Source: Pseudoroseicyclus tamaricis
GTDB lineage: Bacteria > Pseudomonadota > Alphaproteobacteria > Rhodobacterales > Rhodobacteraceae
Assembly (NCBI RefSeq): GCF_012070395.1
Contig: NZ_JAAFYS010000003.1
Span: forward strand, 558,001-622,000
DNA length: 64,000 nucleotides
Direction of reading: 5' to 3'
Shown here: positions 43,884-55,585 of the stretch, piece by piece
Numbering within the stretch: the stretch's first letter is position 1
How the letters are laid out: each line of letters opens with the position of its first letter
Program-made: the position numbers and the translations under genes
Notes under the pieces: model-generated
Seen by the model: the letters and a program-made list of their open reading frames with translations, nothing else
The model's database searches: none
Told to the model about the DNA's origin: nothing

Positions 43884-45140
43884 TCAATCCGATAGTGCCC
43901 ACTCGGCAAATTGGGTGGAAAGACGCGCATCGGCATCGCGGCCCGGGAAGGCGAGTGGAGCGGCCAGCAACTCCTCCCCCCGCCAGAGGGCCGGAGAGGC
44001 CAGAAGCGTCTGACGGGGAAGGCCGCTTTGCCGCCAGTCGCCGCAGGCGAGCAGCCCCGCCTGCCCCAGCGCCCGCACCTCGGCGCCCGCCGTCTCCGGC
44101 GCAGTCACGATCCAGCGATCATCCCATGGCTCCCCCGGTCGGGCGCGCGTGGCGGCCACTGCCTTCCATTCCCGCGTCAGCCGCGCCCCCTGCGGGGCGG
44201 CGAAGACCAGCGTGCCCGAGAGGGTGACCGTCTCGCCGCGGCCGGCGGCAGAGATGGCGGCGGCGAGGGGGGCGCGGCGGGGCGGATAGGGGCTGGAGCC
44301 GATCCAGCGGAAGGCGGCGGCCCAGAGCCGGCGCTGCGTCTCCTCCGCCTCCTCGGCGAGCGTGGGGGCGAGGATCAGGTCCCCCGCCTCCTGCGTCACG
44401 TGCGCGCCGATGGCATCGGCCAGTTGCAGGCCCAGAGCCGCGCGGGCGGAGGAGAGCTGCGCCGCCACCTCCGACAGCGTGCCGGCACCGATGCCGAGCG
44501 GCGCCAGCGCGGCGAGGGCCCGGCGGGCGCGCACCCGCTCGAAACGCGTATCGTCGTTGGAGGGGTCCTCCACCCAGCCATGCCCCGCCTCCACCAAGGC
44601 CGCCCGCAGCTCCGCCCGGCTGGCGGTGAGGAGCGGGCGGTGGAAGACGGTGCCGTGGCGCGTGACGTTAGCGGCCATGCCGGCGAGCCCGTCCACCCCC
44701 GCCTCGCGGGAGAGGCGCATGAGGAACGTCTCCGCCTGATCGTCCAGCGTATGGGCCAGCGCGACGCCGCCGAGGCCCCGGCGCGCCGCCCAGTCCGCCA
44801 GCAGTCGGTAGCGCGCGGCGCGAGCGGCGGCCTGCAGGTTGCCGCCCGCCGGGCCCTCCCAGCGCAGCACCTCTGCGGTCAGGCCCAGCGCGGCGGCGCG
44901 GGCGGCGACGGCCGCCGCCTCCTCGCCCGACTCGGGGCGCAGGCCGTGATCGACGCAAGCCACCTCCAGCGCCACGCCGGCGGCAGGCGCCCAGAGCGCC
45001 GCCGCCTCCAGCATCGCGCGGCTGTCGCCGCCGCCGGAGACGGCGAGGCCGAGCCGCGTTGGCGGCTCGGCTCCGAAATGCCGTGTGAAATGATCGGCGA
45101 GCCCGGCCAGCAGTGCCGGCCTTTCGCCTGTCAGGGGCAC
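43884..45140 (-). CDS. tilS: tRNA(Ile)-lysidine synthase
   Basis: A 418-residue N-type ATP pyrophosphatase that converts the wobble cytidine of the tRNA-Ile CAU anticodon to lysidine. The PP-loop SGGGDS lies at residues 35-40; [28 protein letters not shown] and the [16 protein letters not shown] block follow. The SGGGDS spelling instead of SGGxDS with other residues is normal for the group. GTG start, overlapping the cpoB end by ten bases. Confidence 0.94.
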   Translation of the reverse strand: MPLTGERPALLAGLADHFTRHFGAEPPTRLGLAVSGGGDSRAMLEAAALWAPAAGVALEVACVDHGLRPESGEEAAAVAARAAALGLTAEVLRWEGPAGGNLQAAARAARYRLLADWAARRGLGGVALAHTLDDQAETFLMRLSREAGVDGLAGMAANVTRHGTVFHRPLLTASRAELRAALVEAGHGWVEDPSNDDTRFERVRARRALAALAPLGIGAGTLSEVAAQLSSARAALGLQLADAIGAHVTQEAGDLILAPTLAEEAEETQRRLWAAAFRWIGSSPYPPRRAPLAAAISAAGRGETVTLSGTLVFAAPQGARLTREWKAVAATRARPGEPWDDRWIVTAPETAGAEVRALGQAGLLACGDWRQSGLPRQTLLASPALWRGEELLAAPLAFPGRDADARLSTQFAEWALSD

Positions 45141-45952
45141 CCGAACTCGCTGCGCAGCGCCGCCGTGTCGGCGAGCAGCGGCGAGGCGGGGAAGCGCGTC
45201 GGCAGCTCGGCCAGCGTCACGCAGGCATCCGCCGCCTGCCCGAGCCGCCCCAGCGACCGGCCCAGCCGGAAGAGCGCGTCATCGGCGAACTCGCCGTTCG
45301 GCGCACCGGAGAACGCCTCGAGATAGGCCCGCGCCGCCGCCTGCATGTCCCCCGTCTGCTCCAGCGAATCGCCGCGCTTGTAGAGCGCCGCGTTGGAGAG
45401 GGGGCCGCCGGGATAGGTGGTCAGGTACTGCTGGTAGAGATCCGCCGCCTCGCTGTAGCGGCCCTCGGCGAAGGCCGCCTCGGCCGCGTCGAAGGCCTCC
45501 TGCTCGCCCACGGCGAGCTGCGGGCCCTCCGCCGGCGGCGGGGCGGGCACCGGGACTTCAGAGGCGCTGTCGATGCCGCCGAGGCTAGGCGTGTCGCCCA
45601 GCGCGCCGATGTCGCAGCCCGGCTCGATCTCGCAGAGGCGGAACTCTAGGTCCCCCAACCGGTTCGTGCCATCCACCGTGATGCGGTTGATGCGGAACTC
45701 CAGCTCCTCCGCCTTGGCGGTGATGCGCTGCAGCTCCGCCTCGATGGCGTTCAGCCGGTCGAGCGGGGTGGAGCCGGAGACGCCCTGCGGGAAGCCGGTG
45801 CTGTTCAGCTCCCCGCGCAGCTTGTCCACCTCGACATAGAGGGCAGAGAGCTGCTGGCGGATGTCCGCCAGCGTCTCGGCATTGGCCTCCTGCGCCGGCG
45901 CCGTGCCGGGCAGCGCGAGCGCCGCCAGAAGGGCGAGGGTCGCCGCCCGCAT
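45131..45952 (-). CDS. cpoB: Tol-Pal system protein CpoB/YbgF
   Basis: A 273-residue periplasmic protein with a signal peptide ending at APAQ. An N-terminal coiled coil (about residues 28-90, ADIRQQLSALYVEVDKL) drives trimerisation. A Pro-rich linker leads to TPR repeats from about residue 150 (AFDAAEAAFAEGRYSEAADLYQQYL, split across two helices). It coordinates Tol-Pal with peptidoglycan synthesis at division. Its start shares a base with the pal stop codon (TGATG). Confidence 0.93.
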   Translation of the reverse strand: MRAATLALLAALALPGTAPAQEANAETLADIRQQLSALYVEVDKLRGELNSTGFPQGVSGSTPLDRLNAIEAELQRITAKAEELEFRINRITVDGTNRLGDLEFRLCEIEPGCDIGALGDTPSLGGIDSASEVPVPAPPPAEGPQLAVGEQEAFDAAEAAFAEGRYSEAADLYQQYLTTYPGGPLSNAALYKRGDSLEQTGDMQAAARAYLEAFSGAPNGEFADDALFRLGRSLGRLGQAADACVTLAELPTRFPASPLLADTAALRSEFGCP

Positions 45953-46482
45953 CAGCTGATCGCGCCCGCCGCGATGACGGTCACCACCCGGCGGTTCTGC
46001 GAGTAGCAGCTCTCGTCGGAGCAGACGGCCACAGGGCGTTCCTTGCCGTAGGAGACGGTGCGCAGGCGCGTCGCCGGGATGCCGCGGGAGATGAGGTACT
46101 CGCGCGCCGCGTTGGCCCGGCGGGCGCCGAGGGCGACGTTATACTCGCGCGTGCCGACCTCGTCGGCGTGGCCCTCGATTACCGCGAGGTAATCGGGGTG
46201 CGACTGCAGCCACTGCGCCTGCCCGTCCAGCGTCACCTTGGCGGCGTCGGAGAGGATGGACTGGTCGACGGCGAAGAACACCCGATCCCCCACCACCTGG
46301 TTGAAGTACTCGGGGCTGTTGGGGTCACCCGGCCCGCCCGGGACGGTTGTCACCGCGCCGCCGGCGCCGGCGCCCATGCCGCCGGCCCCCATGCCATCGG
46401 CCCCGGCCCCGCCGAAGCGATCAGGCCGCGTACAGGCCGACAGCGCAACAGCGGCCATCAGCACAATCGGAAGAAGTCTCAT
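45952..46482 (-). CDS. pal: Peptidoglycan-associated lipoprotein Pal
   Basis: A 176-residue outer-membrane lipoprotein: signal peptide with lipobox LSAC (Cys17), a Gly/Met-rich linker, and an OmpA-like peptidoglycan-binding domain (VFFAVDQSILSDAAK, then VIEGHADEVGTREYN and ALGARRANAAREYL). It tethers the outer membrane to the wall through TolB and peptidoglycan. It lies 77 bases after tolB and is coupled to cpoB. Confidence 0.96.
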   Translation of the reverse strand: MRLLPIVLMAAVALSACTRPDRFGGAGADGMGAGGMGAGAGGAVTTVPGGPGDPNSPEYFNQVVGDRVFFAVDQSILSDAAKVTLDGQAQWLQSHPDYLAVIEGHADEVGTREYNVALGARRANAAREYLISRGIPATRLRTVSYGKERPVAVCSDESCYSQNRRVVTVIAAGAIS

Positions 46483-46559
46483 CTGGCTCACCTGTCTGCT
46501 CGTTTTGTTCAGTCTACCAAGCGCCCGCCTCTCAGGCCAGCCTTCGCGCTGCCGCACCC

Positions 46560-47885
46560 TCACGGCTGCAGCGGCCCCCAGGACGCGTCGGAGGCGAAGG
46601 CGCCCGTCTGCACCTGCCGCAGGTTCCGCCCCGAGATGTCCACCGAGTAGAGCGTCGGGCCGCCGGCGGCGCCCTGCGTTTCCCGCGTGAACATCAGCAC
46701 CCGGCCGTTCGGCGCCCATGTCGGGCTCTCGTCGAGGAAGCTGGCCGTCAGCAGCCGCTCCTCGGAGCCATCGGTGCGCATGACGCCGATGTGGAAGCGC
46801 CCGGCATTCTGCTTGGTGAAGGCGATGAGGTCGCCCCGCGGGCTCCACACCGGGGAGCCGTAGCGCCCCTCGCCGAAGGATATGCGCCGCGGCTCGCCGC
46901 CGGTGGCGGACATGATGTAGATCTGCTGCGTGCCGGAACGGTCGCTCTCGAACACGATCTGGCTGCCATCGGGGCTAAGGCTGGGAGAGGTCTCGATCGA
47001 GGGCGCATTGGTCAGCCGCGTGTGCTGGCCGGAGCCGAGATCCGTCCGCCAGAGGTCGGTATTGCCGCCCGAGGAGATGGAATAGATGATCTGGCTGCCG
47101 TCGCGCGAGAAGCGCGGCGTGAAGGCCATCTCCCCATCCGCCGTCGTCAGCGCCTGGGAGCCCACCGAGGCCACCTGCAGCATGTTGATGCGCGGGAAGC
47201 CGGAGGCGTAGCTGGTGTAGAGCAGCCGGTCGCCCGTGGGCGAGAAGCGCGGCGAGAGGACGAGGCTGGAGCTGTCCGTCAGGTACTGCACGTTGGCGCC
47301 ATCGTAATCCATCACCGCCAGCCGGCGGGCGCGATTGTCCTTCGGGCCGCTCTCGGAGATGAAGGCGACGCGGCTGTCGAAATAGCCTCCCTCACCGGTG
47401 ATGCGGCTGTAGACGGCATCGGCCACCTTGTGGCCCATCCGCCGCCAGCCATCGGTCGTGCCGTTGAACTGCAGGCCGGCGCCGAGCTCCGCCCCCGTGA
47501 AGACGTCATACAGGCGGAACTTCACGTTCAGTGCGGAGCCGTTGACGGAGACGGCGCCGGTGATCAGCGCCTGCGCGTTGATCGCCCGCCAGTCGGCATA
47601 GGCGACGGCACCGTCGAAATCGGAGGTCTGGGTGATGTAGGCATCGCGAGAGACGAGACGGAAGAGGCCGGTGCCGGTGAGATCCTCCGCCGCGAGGCGG
47701 GCGATGTCGGCAGCCAGCTGGCCGGCGCCGCCCTCGTCCTCGAAGATGGGGACGGCGATCGGAATCGGCTCGATGACCCCTTCGGTGATCTCGATCCTCA
47801 GCGGGCCCTGCTGGGCCATGGCGGGCGCGGCCAGCAGCGTGGCCATGGACAGCCCCATCAGGGCGGCCAGAAGTCTCTTCAGCAT
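46560..47885 (-). CDS. tolB: Tol-Pal system protein TolB
   Basis: A 441-residue periplasmic protein with a signal peptide ending AAPAMAQ. An N-terminal alpha/beta domain (to about residue 165) is followed by a six-bladed beta-propeller with repeated [13 protein letters not shown] / [13 protein letters not shown] / [13 protein letters not shown] units. It binds Pal and the TolA C-terminus. tolQ, tolR and tolA are not upstream, where an acyltransferase gene is found instead. Three 15-base tandem repeats lie directly before it. Confidence 0.95.
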   Translation of the reverse strand: MLKRLLAALMGLSMATLLAAPAMAQQGPLRIEITEGVIEPIPIAVPIFEDEGGAGQLAADIARLAAEDLTGTGLFRLVSRDAYITQTSDFDGAVAYADWRAINAQALITGAVSVNGSALNVKFRLYDVFTGAELGAGLQFNGTTDGWRRMGHKVADAVYSRITGEGGYFDSRVAFISESGPKDNRARRLAVMDYDGANVQYLTDSSSLVLSPRFSPTGDRLLYTSYASGFPRINMLQVASVGSQALTTADGEMAFTPRFSRDGSQIIYSISSGGNTDLWRTDLGSGQHTRLTNAPSIETSPSLSPDGSQIVFESDRSGTQQIYIMSATGGEPRRISFGEGRYGSPVWSPRGDLIAFTKQNAGRFHIGVMRTDGSEERLLTASFLDESPTWAPNGRVLMFTRETQGAAGGPTLYSVDISGRNLRQVQTGAFASDASWGPLQP

Positions 47886-47900
47886 GCTCTTGTCGTTCCC

Positions 47901-47949
47901 TCGTCCACCGGGCTTTCGTCCATCGGGCTCTCGTCCACCAGGCTCTCGT
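47901..47949. repeat. 15-base tandem repeat upstream of tolB
   Basis: Three units, TCGTCCACCGGGCTT, TCGTCCATCGGGCTC and TCGTCCACCAGGCTC, plus TCGT, begin 16 bases before the tolB start. In one minus-strand frame they read as repeats of VDESP. The rest of 47950-48154 shows no gene. Confidence 0.85.
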
Positions 47950-48154
47950 TTTCCGGGGCGCCCTGCCCGTGCCGCTTGTTGCGCAGCCCTTCTGTAACGC
48001 CATTTGGCGCGGGAGCGTTTCACATCAACCGGCGCGGGCCGGAATGCGGCGGCCGCCGCGGCGCCGGCGCCACATGACGCAGCGCACGGGAGAGTCGCAA
48101 GATGCGTCGTGCGGGCGGCGGTCCTCCGCCGATGAAAGGGGCGTGAGCCCGCCC

Positions 48155-49051
48155 TCAGCCCTCCGGGCCCAGCGCCAGCGTCCGCGCCCGCAGCCAGGTC
48201 ATGAAGCCGCGCGGGTCCTGCCCCCGCTCCTCGCATTCCTCCGGCCCGATGGGCTGGCCGATGATCGGCGACTGCGGCTTGTCGAAGCTATGCACGATCT
48301 CGTGGATCAGCAGCCCCTGCCGCAGCGTGGGCGAGACCATGTTGGCCAGCTGATACCAGCGCGAGTTGTTGCCGGGGAAGTAGCAGGGCACCACCGTGGC
48401 GCCGGAGCGGCGGATCATCTTGGCGGTGAAGGGGTTCCACTCCGCCTCGATGGGCGGGCCGAAGGGGGTGCGCGATGTCGCGACGACGCCCGACGGGAAC
48501 AGCGCGATCAGGCCGCCGTTGGCGAGATGGCCCATCGCCTCGGCGCGCATGGCGACCATCTTCTTCTGGCTGTCGGGCTCGTGCGGGAAGGGCACGGGAA
48601 TCATGTACTTGGTCGCGCTCTCGTCCAGCCCGGTGAGGATCGAGCGGGAGAGGATGCGGTAATCGTCGCGCACCCGGGCAAAGAGATCGGCCAGCACCAT
48701 GCCGTCGACCATGCCGTGCGGGTGGTTGGCGACGAAGACGACGGGGCCGGTCTTCGGGATGCGGTCGATCTGGTATTGCGGCGTCTGGATCTCGATGCCC
48801 ATCGCCTTCATCGTGCCGGGCCAGAAATCCGGGCCGGGCTGCACGCCCATCCGCTCGAAGCGGCGCACCCGGCGCAGCACTTCCAGCTTGCCGGTCATCC
48901 ACTCGATGGACTTGATGGCGGTGCGCTTGAACGGGTTGTCGAAGGTCTCGGAATAGGTGAGCGACGAGCGGTCGTAAACGCGGGGCACCGGCTGCTGCCG
49001 CGGTGCGACAGGCCCCATGGCGCGCATCTTGCGGTTGCTCAGATCGGTCAC
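48155..49051 (-). CDS. 1-acyl-glycerol-3-phosphate acyltransferase-like protein
   Basis: A 298-residue PlsC-fold acyltransferase. The catalytic HX4D-type block is [18 protein letters not shown] (His in NHPHGMVD, about residues 112-119), with [10 protein letters not shown] (the E/P-type second motif) and a later [12 protein letters not shown]. It is probably involved in phospholipid or other lipid acylation at the inner membrane; substrate uncertain. GTG start after AAGGAGG; an upstream ATG lies inside the HPr gene. Confidence 0.83.
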   Translation of the reverse strand: MTDLSNRKMRAMGPVAPRQQPVPRVYDRSSLTYSETFDNPFKRTAIKSIEWMTGKLEVLRRVRRFERMGVQPGPDFWPGTMKAMGIEIQTPQYQIDRIPKTGPVVFVANHPHGMVDGMVLADLFARVRDDYRILSRSILTGLDESATKYMIPVPFPHEPDSQKKMVAMRAEAMGHLANGGLIALFPSGVVATSRTPFGPPIEAEWNPFTAKMIRRSGATVVPCYFPGNNSRWYQLANMVSPTLRQGLLIHEIVHSFDKPQSPIIGQPIGPEECEERGQDPRGFMTWLRARTLALGPEG

Positions 49052-49073
49052 GACGGCCCCCTCCTTGACGAGG

Positions 49074-49352
49074 TCAGTCCCCCTCGCCGAACTTGTCCGC
49101 CACCAGTGCCGCGATGGCGTCGGCCAAGGGCTCTGCCTCATTGCCCCTCGTTTCGACCTCAATAGTCGTTCCCTTGGAGGCTGCCAACATCAAAAGCCCC
49201 ATGATGGAGTCGCCCGAGGCGGTCATACCGTCGCGGGAGATTTCTGCACTGGCATCAAAGCGTTCGACGAGATCGGCGAGCTTGGCGGAGGCCCGCGCAT
49301 GCAGGCCCTTCACGTTCACGATCCTGAGGTTGCGTGTCGTGCCGCCGCTCAC
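49074..49352 (-). CDS. ptsH: Phosphocarrier protein HPr
   Basis: A 92-residue HPr. The phospho-acceptor His18 is in KGLHARASAK and the regulatory Ser49 in GDSIMGLLMLA, the site used by HprK. With no sugar permease nearby it belongs to the regulatory PTS of alphaproteobacteria. GTG start; its Shine-Dalgarno is weak. It follows the EIIA gene by 13 bases. Confidence 0.95.
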   Translation of the reverse strand: MSGGTTRNLRIVNVKGLHARASAKLADLVERFDASAEISRDGMTASGDSIMGLLMLAASKGTTIEVETRGNEAEPLADAIAALVADKFGEGD

Positions 49353-49365
49353 GTCGCCGGCACTT

Positions 49366-49791
49366 TCAGGAGGTGCCCCAGCGCGCCGCCGCCGTCGGCG
49401 GCTCCTGCACGGCGACGTGGCAATCCATGTACTTGCGCGCCGCGGCCAGCGCCCTGTCGGTCGCCTCCGAGACGGTCAGATGGCGCGAGCGGGCCAGCTT
49501 GATGAGCATCGGCAGATTGGCGCCGTAAAGGATGCGCCGGCCGGAGAGGCCGCAGGCGCGCAAGGAGAGGTTGGAGGGGGAGCCGCCGAACATGTCGGTC
49601 ACCAGAACGACGCCGCCACCGGTATCCACCGCGTTGGCCGCCTCGCAAATCTCCGTTTCCTTCGCGGCCCGATCATCCTCGGGCCCGATGGAAATCGCCT
49701 TAACCCCGTCCTGATGGCCCACCACATGCTCCACGGCACCGAGATATTCCCGGGCCAGGCCGCCATGGGCTACAATGACGATACCGATCAC
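49366..49791 (-). CDS. PTS EIIA component, mannose type
   Basis: A 141-residue EIIA of the Man/fructose-type fold. The phosphorylated His9 is in IVIVAHGGLAREYL; DMFGGSPSNLSL and GANLPMLIKLAR are also family marks. It has no EIIB/C partners in the window, so a regulatory role is likely. The start is GTG after GCAGGTGAAACC; a longer in-frame start would run into rapZ. It sits in the conserved order rapZ-EIIA-HPr. Confidence 0.92.
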   Translation of the reverse strand: MIGIVIVAHGGLAREYLGAVEHVVGHQDGVKAISIGPEDDRAAKETEICEAANAVDTGGGVVLVTDMFGGSPSNLSLRACGLSGRRILYGANLPMLIKLARSRHLTVSEATDRALAAARKYMDCHVAVQEPPTAAARWGTS

Positions 49792-49795
49792 GGTT

Positions 49796-50713
49796 TCACC
49801 TGCCTTCACCCCGCCCCGGGAGGTCGGCCTCCGCCCTGCGCTCAAGCTCCCTGTGTCGTTTAGACACCTGCCATCCGCCCACCGCAAGGGCGTTTGCCAA
49901 ACGCTCGGCGAGGGCCACGGATCTGTGTTGCCCGCCGGTACAGCCGAAGCCGATGGCGAGATGGGTCTTCCCCTCTTCCCGCACGGCGGGGAGGATCAGG
50001 CCGAAAAGATCGCACAGCTGGGTGAAGAAAGGCTCAAACAGCCGGTCTTCAACCACGTACTTCGCCACGGCGGCGTCGCGCCCGTCGCTCTCGCGCAGGG
50101 TCGGCTCCCAGTGCGGGTTGCGCAGGAAGCGGCAGTCGAAGACGAAATCAAGCCCCCGGGGCAGGCCACGCTTGTAGGAGAAGCTCTGCAGCTCCACCGT
50201 CAGCAGCTTTCCCTCGGGCGGGGCGAAGAAGCCTTCGATCTCGGCGCGCAGGTCGTGCGGGGAGAGGCCCCCCGTCTCGATCAGCACGTCGGCGCGGGCG
50301 CGGATGGGCACCAGCATCTCCCGTTCGCGGCGGATGCCGTGCAGGGGGCTGTTGTCTGCGAGGGGATGGCGACGGCGCGTCTCGGAATAGCGGCGCACCA
50401 GCGTGTCTTCGTCGGCATCGACGTAGAGCAGCTCCTCGGCGATGTCGGCGCGGGCGGCGAGGCGGTCGATCACCTCGATCAGCGCCTCGATGGTGAAGTC
50501 GCGATTGCGCACGTCCAGCCCCAGCGCGATGGGGCGCGTGAGGGCGGGCCCGTCGATGAGACGGGGCAGAAGGGAGAGCGGCAGGTTGTCGATCGCCTCG
50601 AACCCGAGGTCTTCGAGCGCATGCACCGCCGTGGACCTGCCGGCGCCAGAGGGGCCGGTGACCAGGACGAGGCGCTGCCTGCCGTCCTCCGTCAGAGGCG
50701 CGGCGTCTTTCAT
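49796..50713 (-). CDS. rapZ: RNase adapter protein RapZ-like
   Basis: A 305-residue P-loop protein: Walker [19 protein letters not shown] near residue 21, [11 protein letters not shown], the Asp in DVRNRDF, and the C-terminal [20 protein letters not shown]. In E. coli RapZ directs RNase E to the GlmZ small RNA; in alphaproteobacteria the gene sits with hprK and PTS genes and its target is less clear. It starts four bases after the hprK stop codon. Confidence 0.93.
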   Translation of the reverse strand: MKDAAPLTEDGRQRLVLVTGPSGAGRSTAVHALEDLGFEAIDNLPLSLLPRLIDGPALTRPIALGLDVRNRDFTIEALIEVIDRLAARADIAEELLYVDADEDTLVRRYSETRRRHPLADNSPLHGIRREREMLVPIRARADVLIETGGLSPHDLRAEIEGFFAPPEGKLLTVELQSFSYKRGLPRGLDFVFDCRFLRNPHWEPTLRESDGRDAAVAKYVVEDRLFEPFFTQLCDLFGLILPAVREEGKTHLAIGFGCTGGQHRSVALAERLANALAVGGWQVSKRHRELERRAEADLPGRGEGR

Positions 50714-50717
50714 TTGA

Positions 50718-51134
50718 TCAGGATCTCCGTCCCGAACGCATATAAGCGAATGTTGCAGCTGCAAAATGGCCCGTGACAGGCTTGTGAAGCAAGGGAAGAT
50801 CGGCCCCCAGCAGAGTCAATTTTCTGCGGGGCGGCAATCTCTCCTCCTCCACCCGGCCGAGGTCCATCGCGGCGAAGATCCGGGCGCGGGGGCGGGCCGG
50901 GGCATTGAGGAGGCCGATGTAGCGGGCCTCGATCATGCCCGCGATGGCGGCCGGCGCGGCGGCGAAGAGCGCCCCCTCCTCCGCCGTCACGATGGTGCGG
51001 TCGTCGGCCACCAGCTCGGCGCCGAAGGCCATCAACTCCAGCGCCAGCGCCGATTTTCCGCTGCCGGAAGGGCCGAGGATGAGGAGCCCCCGCCCCTCCA
51101 CCGCGACGGTGGAGGCATGCAGGACCTCCTCCAC
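50718..51134 (-). CDS. hprK: HPr kinase/phosphorylase, short form
   Basis: A 138-residue HprK consisting only of the catalytic domain, as is normal in alphaproteobacteria (Firmicute forms have about 310 residues). The P-loop [18 protein letters not shown] (about residues 18-35) is followed by [10 protein letters not shown], and the His in the first strand is LHASTVAV. It phosphorylates Ser49 of HPr. GTG start, four bases after the chvG stop codon. Confidence 0.92.
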   Translation of the reverse strand: MEEVLHASTVAVEGRGLLILGPSGSGKSALALELMAFGAELVADDRTIVTAEEGALFAAAPAAIAGMIEARYIGLLNAPARPRARIFAAMDLGRVEEERLPPRRKLTLLGADLPLLHKPVTGHFAAATFAYMRSGRRS

Positions 51135-51138
51135 CCGG

Positions 51139-52884
51139 TCAGACCGGCAGGCCGACGACGAAGCGGGCGCCGAGCGGCTCGGACGTCGGGTCGGCATCGG
51201 TGGGGCGGATGTTCTCCGCCCAGATGACGCCGCCATGCGCCTCGACGATCTGCTTGGAGATGGCGAGCCCGAGGCCGGAGTTGTTGCCGAACTGCTGCTC
51301 GGGCCGCTGCGAGTAGAAGCGCTGGAAGATCTTCGTGAGCGCCTCTTCGGGGATGCCGGGGCCGGTATCCTCCACCACCACCAGCACCCGATTCTCCCGG
51401 CGGCGGGCCCAGACGCGGATCGCGTCCCCCTCCTCGCAGAAGGAGACGGCGTTGGTGATGATGTTGACGAAGACCTGCGCCAGCCGCCCCTCGAGCCCCG
51501 AGAGCGTAATCGGGCCGGGCGGCAGATCGGTGATGTAGTCGATCCCCTGCCGGCGGGCATCGCCGCCCAGATGCTCGTTGAGGTTGGTCAGCATGCGCAG
51601 CAGGTCGAACGTCTCCTCCTCCTCCTTCACCAGCTCGGCGTCGAGGCGGGAGGCGGCGGAGATGTCGCTGACCAGCCGGTCGAGGCGGCGCACGTCATGC
51701 TCCATCACCTCGATCAGCTTCTCGCGCTGATCCTCGCGCTTGGCGACGCGCATCGTGCCCATGGCGGAGCGGAGGGAGGCGAGCGGGTTCTTGATCTCGT
51801 GCGCCACGTCCGCCGCGAACTGCTCGTTGCCCTCGATCCGGTCGTAGAGCGCCGCCACCATGCCGCGGAGGGCGGAGGAGAGGCGGCCGATCTCATCGGG
51901 CCGGGCGGAGAGGTCGGGGATGCGCACGCGGGAGGGCGCCATCTTGCGGGCGTTCTTGTCGCGCCCGATCTCGGCGGCCGCCGCCAGCTCCGCCAAGGGG
52001 TTTGCGATGGTGGAGGCGAGCACGAGGCTCAGCGCGATGGAGACGATGATGCCGACGACGAACATCTGCAGCACCCGCTCCCGCTCGATCCGCAGGAGCG
52101 CGTCGATCTCCCCGGGGGCGGAGGTGACGCCGACGGCGCCGATGGTCGTTCCCGCCTGAAGGATCGGCGAGGCGACGGCGAAGATGGAGTTGCCGTCTCC
52201 GTCGCGCATGTCGCTGACGGCGCCCCGCCCGGCCAGCGCCTGCTCCACCAGCCCGGCGGGCACCTGCGGGGCCGCCGGCTCATCCGCCGTGCCGGGGGCG
52301 ACCAGCCGCGCCAGCCCGTCCCAGGCAGAGGACAGGGCGTTGGTGATCAGCGTGCCGCCGCCCTCGTATTCCAGCCCCTGCACCGCCTCCGGCTCCCCCG
52401 CCGCGGCCTGCCCGACGACCTGCCCCTGCGCATCGAAGACCCAGACGGTCACACCGCGGCGCAGATCCAGCCTGTCCAGCACGTCGGAGGCGCCGAAGGC
52501 CCCCTCGCCGTCGCTGCTGGCGGCGATGTCGGCGCGCAGCTGGAACATGTCGGCGATCAGCTCCGCCTCCGCCACGAGGCCGGAGGCGCGCTGGAAGGCG
52601 AGGTTGGCGCGGGAGGGCGCGAAGTAGAGCATCCCCGTCACCAGGAGGATCAGGGCGACGAGGTTGAAGGTGATGATCTTGCGCGCCAGCGGCGAGCGCT
52701 TGAGCGTGATCACGCCCCGGCGCCGGCGGCGCCATTCCTGCATCTCGCGCTCACCCACCTCGGGGTCGACCCAATCGTCGCCGAGCAGGATGACATTGCG
52801 CTCCGCCCGCTTGCGCGCCGTGGTTTCGGCGGCGCGGCGAACGGAGCCGAGATCGCGCACGTCGACCTTCGGCGCAGTGGTCAT
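51139..52884 (-). CDS. chvG: Sensor histidine kinase ChvG
   Basis: A 581-residue inner-membrane kinase. The N-terminal cytoplasmic part holds LLGDDWVDPEVGEREMQEW. Two transmembrane helices (about 70-90 and 292-312) flank a periplasmic sensor; HAMP and the H-box FAADVAHEIKNPLASLRSAMGT follow, then N-box NIITNAVSFCEEG and G boxes DTGPGIPEEAL and GLGLAISKQI. ChvG senses acid or envelope stress with ChvI. It starts nine bases after chvI. Confidence 0.95.
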   Translation of the reverse strand: MTTAPKVDVRDLGSVRRAAETTARKRAERNVILLGDDWVDPEVGEREMQEWRRRRRGVITLKRSPLARKIITFNLVALILLVTGMLYFAPSRANLAFQRASGLVAEAELIADMFQLRADIAASSDGEGAFGASDVLDRLDLRRGVTVWVFDAQGQVVGQAAAGEPEAVQGLEYEGGGTLITNALSSAWDGLARLVAPGTADEPAAPQVPAGLVEQALAGRGAVSDMRDGDGNSIFAVASPILQAGTTIGAVGVTSAPGEIDALLRIERERVLQMFVVGIIVSIALSLVLASTIANPLAELAAAAEIGRDKNARKMAPSRVRIPDLSARPDEIGRLSSALRGMVAALYDRIEGNEQFAADVAHEIKNPLASLRSAMGTMRVAKREDQREKLIEVMEHDVRRLDRLVSDISAASRLDAELVKEEEETFDLLRMLTNLNEHLGGDARRQGIDYITDLPPGPITLSGLEGRLAQVFVNIITNAVSFCEEGDAIRVWARRRENRVLVVVEDTGPGIPEEALTKIFQRFYSQRPEQQFGNNSGLGLAISKQIVEAHGGVIWAENIRPTDADPTSEPLGARFVVGLPV

Positions 52885-52893
52885 GCCTGGCCC

Positions 52894-53595
52894 CTACTCT
52901 TCGTTGTAGCGGTAGCCGATACCGTAGAGCGTCTCGATGGCGGAGAACTCGTCATCCGCCTGCCGCATCTTCTTGCGCAGCCGCTTGATGTGGCTGTCGA
53001 TGGTGCGGTCGTCGACATAGACCTGATCGTCGTAGGCGACATCCATCAGCTGGTCGCGGCTCTTCACGAAGCCGGGCCGCTGGGCGAGCGCCTGCAGAAG
53101 CAGGAACTCCGTCACCGTCAGCGAGACGTCGTTGCCCTTCCACTTCACCGCATGACGCAGCGGATCCATCGTCAGGTGCCCGCGGACCATGACCTTCGTC
53201 TCTTCGGTCGTCGGGCCCACGTCGCCGGCAACGGCCTCCTGCCGGCGCAGGAGGGAGCGGATGCGTTCCACCAGCAGGCGCTGGGAGAAGGGTTTCTTGA
53301 CGTAGTCGTCCGCCCCCATGCGCAGGCCCAGCACCTCGTCGATCTCGTCATCCTTCGAGGTGAGAAAGATCACGGGCATCGAGCTCTTCTGGCGCAGGCG
53401 CTGCAGCAGATCCATCCCGTCCATGCGGGGCATCTTGATGTCGAGCACCGCCATGTCTGGCAGGCGTTTCGAGAAGGCGTCCAGGGCCGTCTGCCCGTCA
53501 TTGTAGGTATCGACCTCGAAGCCCTCAGCTTCGAGCGTCATGGAGACGGAGGTGAGGATGTTGCGGTCATCATCCACCAGGGCGATCTTCGACAT
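52894..53595 (-). CDS. chvI: Response regulator ChvI
   Basis: A 233-residue OmpR-type regulator: receiver with [11 protein letters not shown], the phospho-acceptor Asp in [15 protein letters not shown] (Asp52) and YVKKPFSQ, then a winged-helix domain with [19 protein letters not shown] and [20 protein letters not shown] precedes the ATG. The order chvI-chvG-hprK-rapZ-EIIA-HPr is a conserved alphaproteobacterial arrangement joining envelope sensing to the regulatory PTS. Confidence 0.96.
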   Translation of the reverse strand: MSKIALVDDDRNILTSVSMTLEAEGFEVDTYNDGQTALDAFSKRLPDMAVLDIKMPRMDGMDLLQRLRQKSSMPVIFLTSKDDEIDEVLGLRMGADDYVKKPFSQRLLVERIRSLLRRQEAVAGDVGPTTEETKVMVRGHLTMDPLRHAVKWKGNDVSLTVTEFLLLQALAQRPGFVKSRDQLMDVAYDDQVYVDDRTIDSHIKRLRKKMRQADDEFSAIETLYGIGYRYNEE

Positions 53596-53796
53596 CGCGC
53601 TTATCCTTGCTGCTCGGTTTTCTTTTCTGCCTCAATTTCCACAACCTATCCCCCGGGCAGATCGCACGAATCAATGCAAAACTGCGAATCGCCGCCTTCA
53701 TTCTGCCCCATATGTGGCCAAAATCCCTGCCCAATGACTAAAATGCCGCACAATCCCTAGGGGCCGATTTTCGCCCTCTGCCAAGGCTCTGACCTT

Positions 53797-53861
53797 GGTT
53801 GCGCTAACGGGGATTCCGTGCTGGCGCTAACATCCATGTGGTTGCGCTAACAGGATAAAAT
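53797..53861 (+). promoter_or_regulatory. Triple operator-like repeat and -10 box before pckA
   Basis: GCGCTAAC occurs three times at 53801, 53824 and 53844, twice as the longer GGTTGCGCTAAC. Each is half of a LacI-type pseudo-palindrome (TGxTxGC/GCTAACA). A TAAAAT -10 candidate follows at 53856-53861 with no good -35 box. The rest of 53596-53941 contains only the chvI upstream region and the pckA leader with AGGAGG at 53929-53935. Confidence 0.55.
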
Positions 53862-53941
53862 CAGGGTTTCTGGTGCAACATCCGGGGTGTTAAGGCCGCT
53901 TCAAGCGCAGGATTTCGGCCCCGGCGGCCAGGAGGTATTCG

Positions 53942-55540
<1,599 letters not shown>

Positions 55541-55585
55541 GCCACGGGATGCCCCCGGCCCCGGCCAAAGGCCGCGGGGCTGAGA

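Noticed and set aside
47886-48040. Minus-strand frame ending in VDESP repeats before tolB, as a possible C-terminus of a lost tolA-like gene
   Set aside because: It is bounded by a stop codon about 45 codons upstream, shows no TolA features, and the repeats are adequately described as DNA tandem units.
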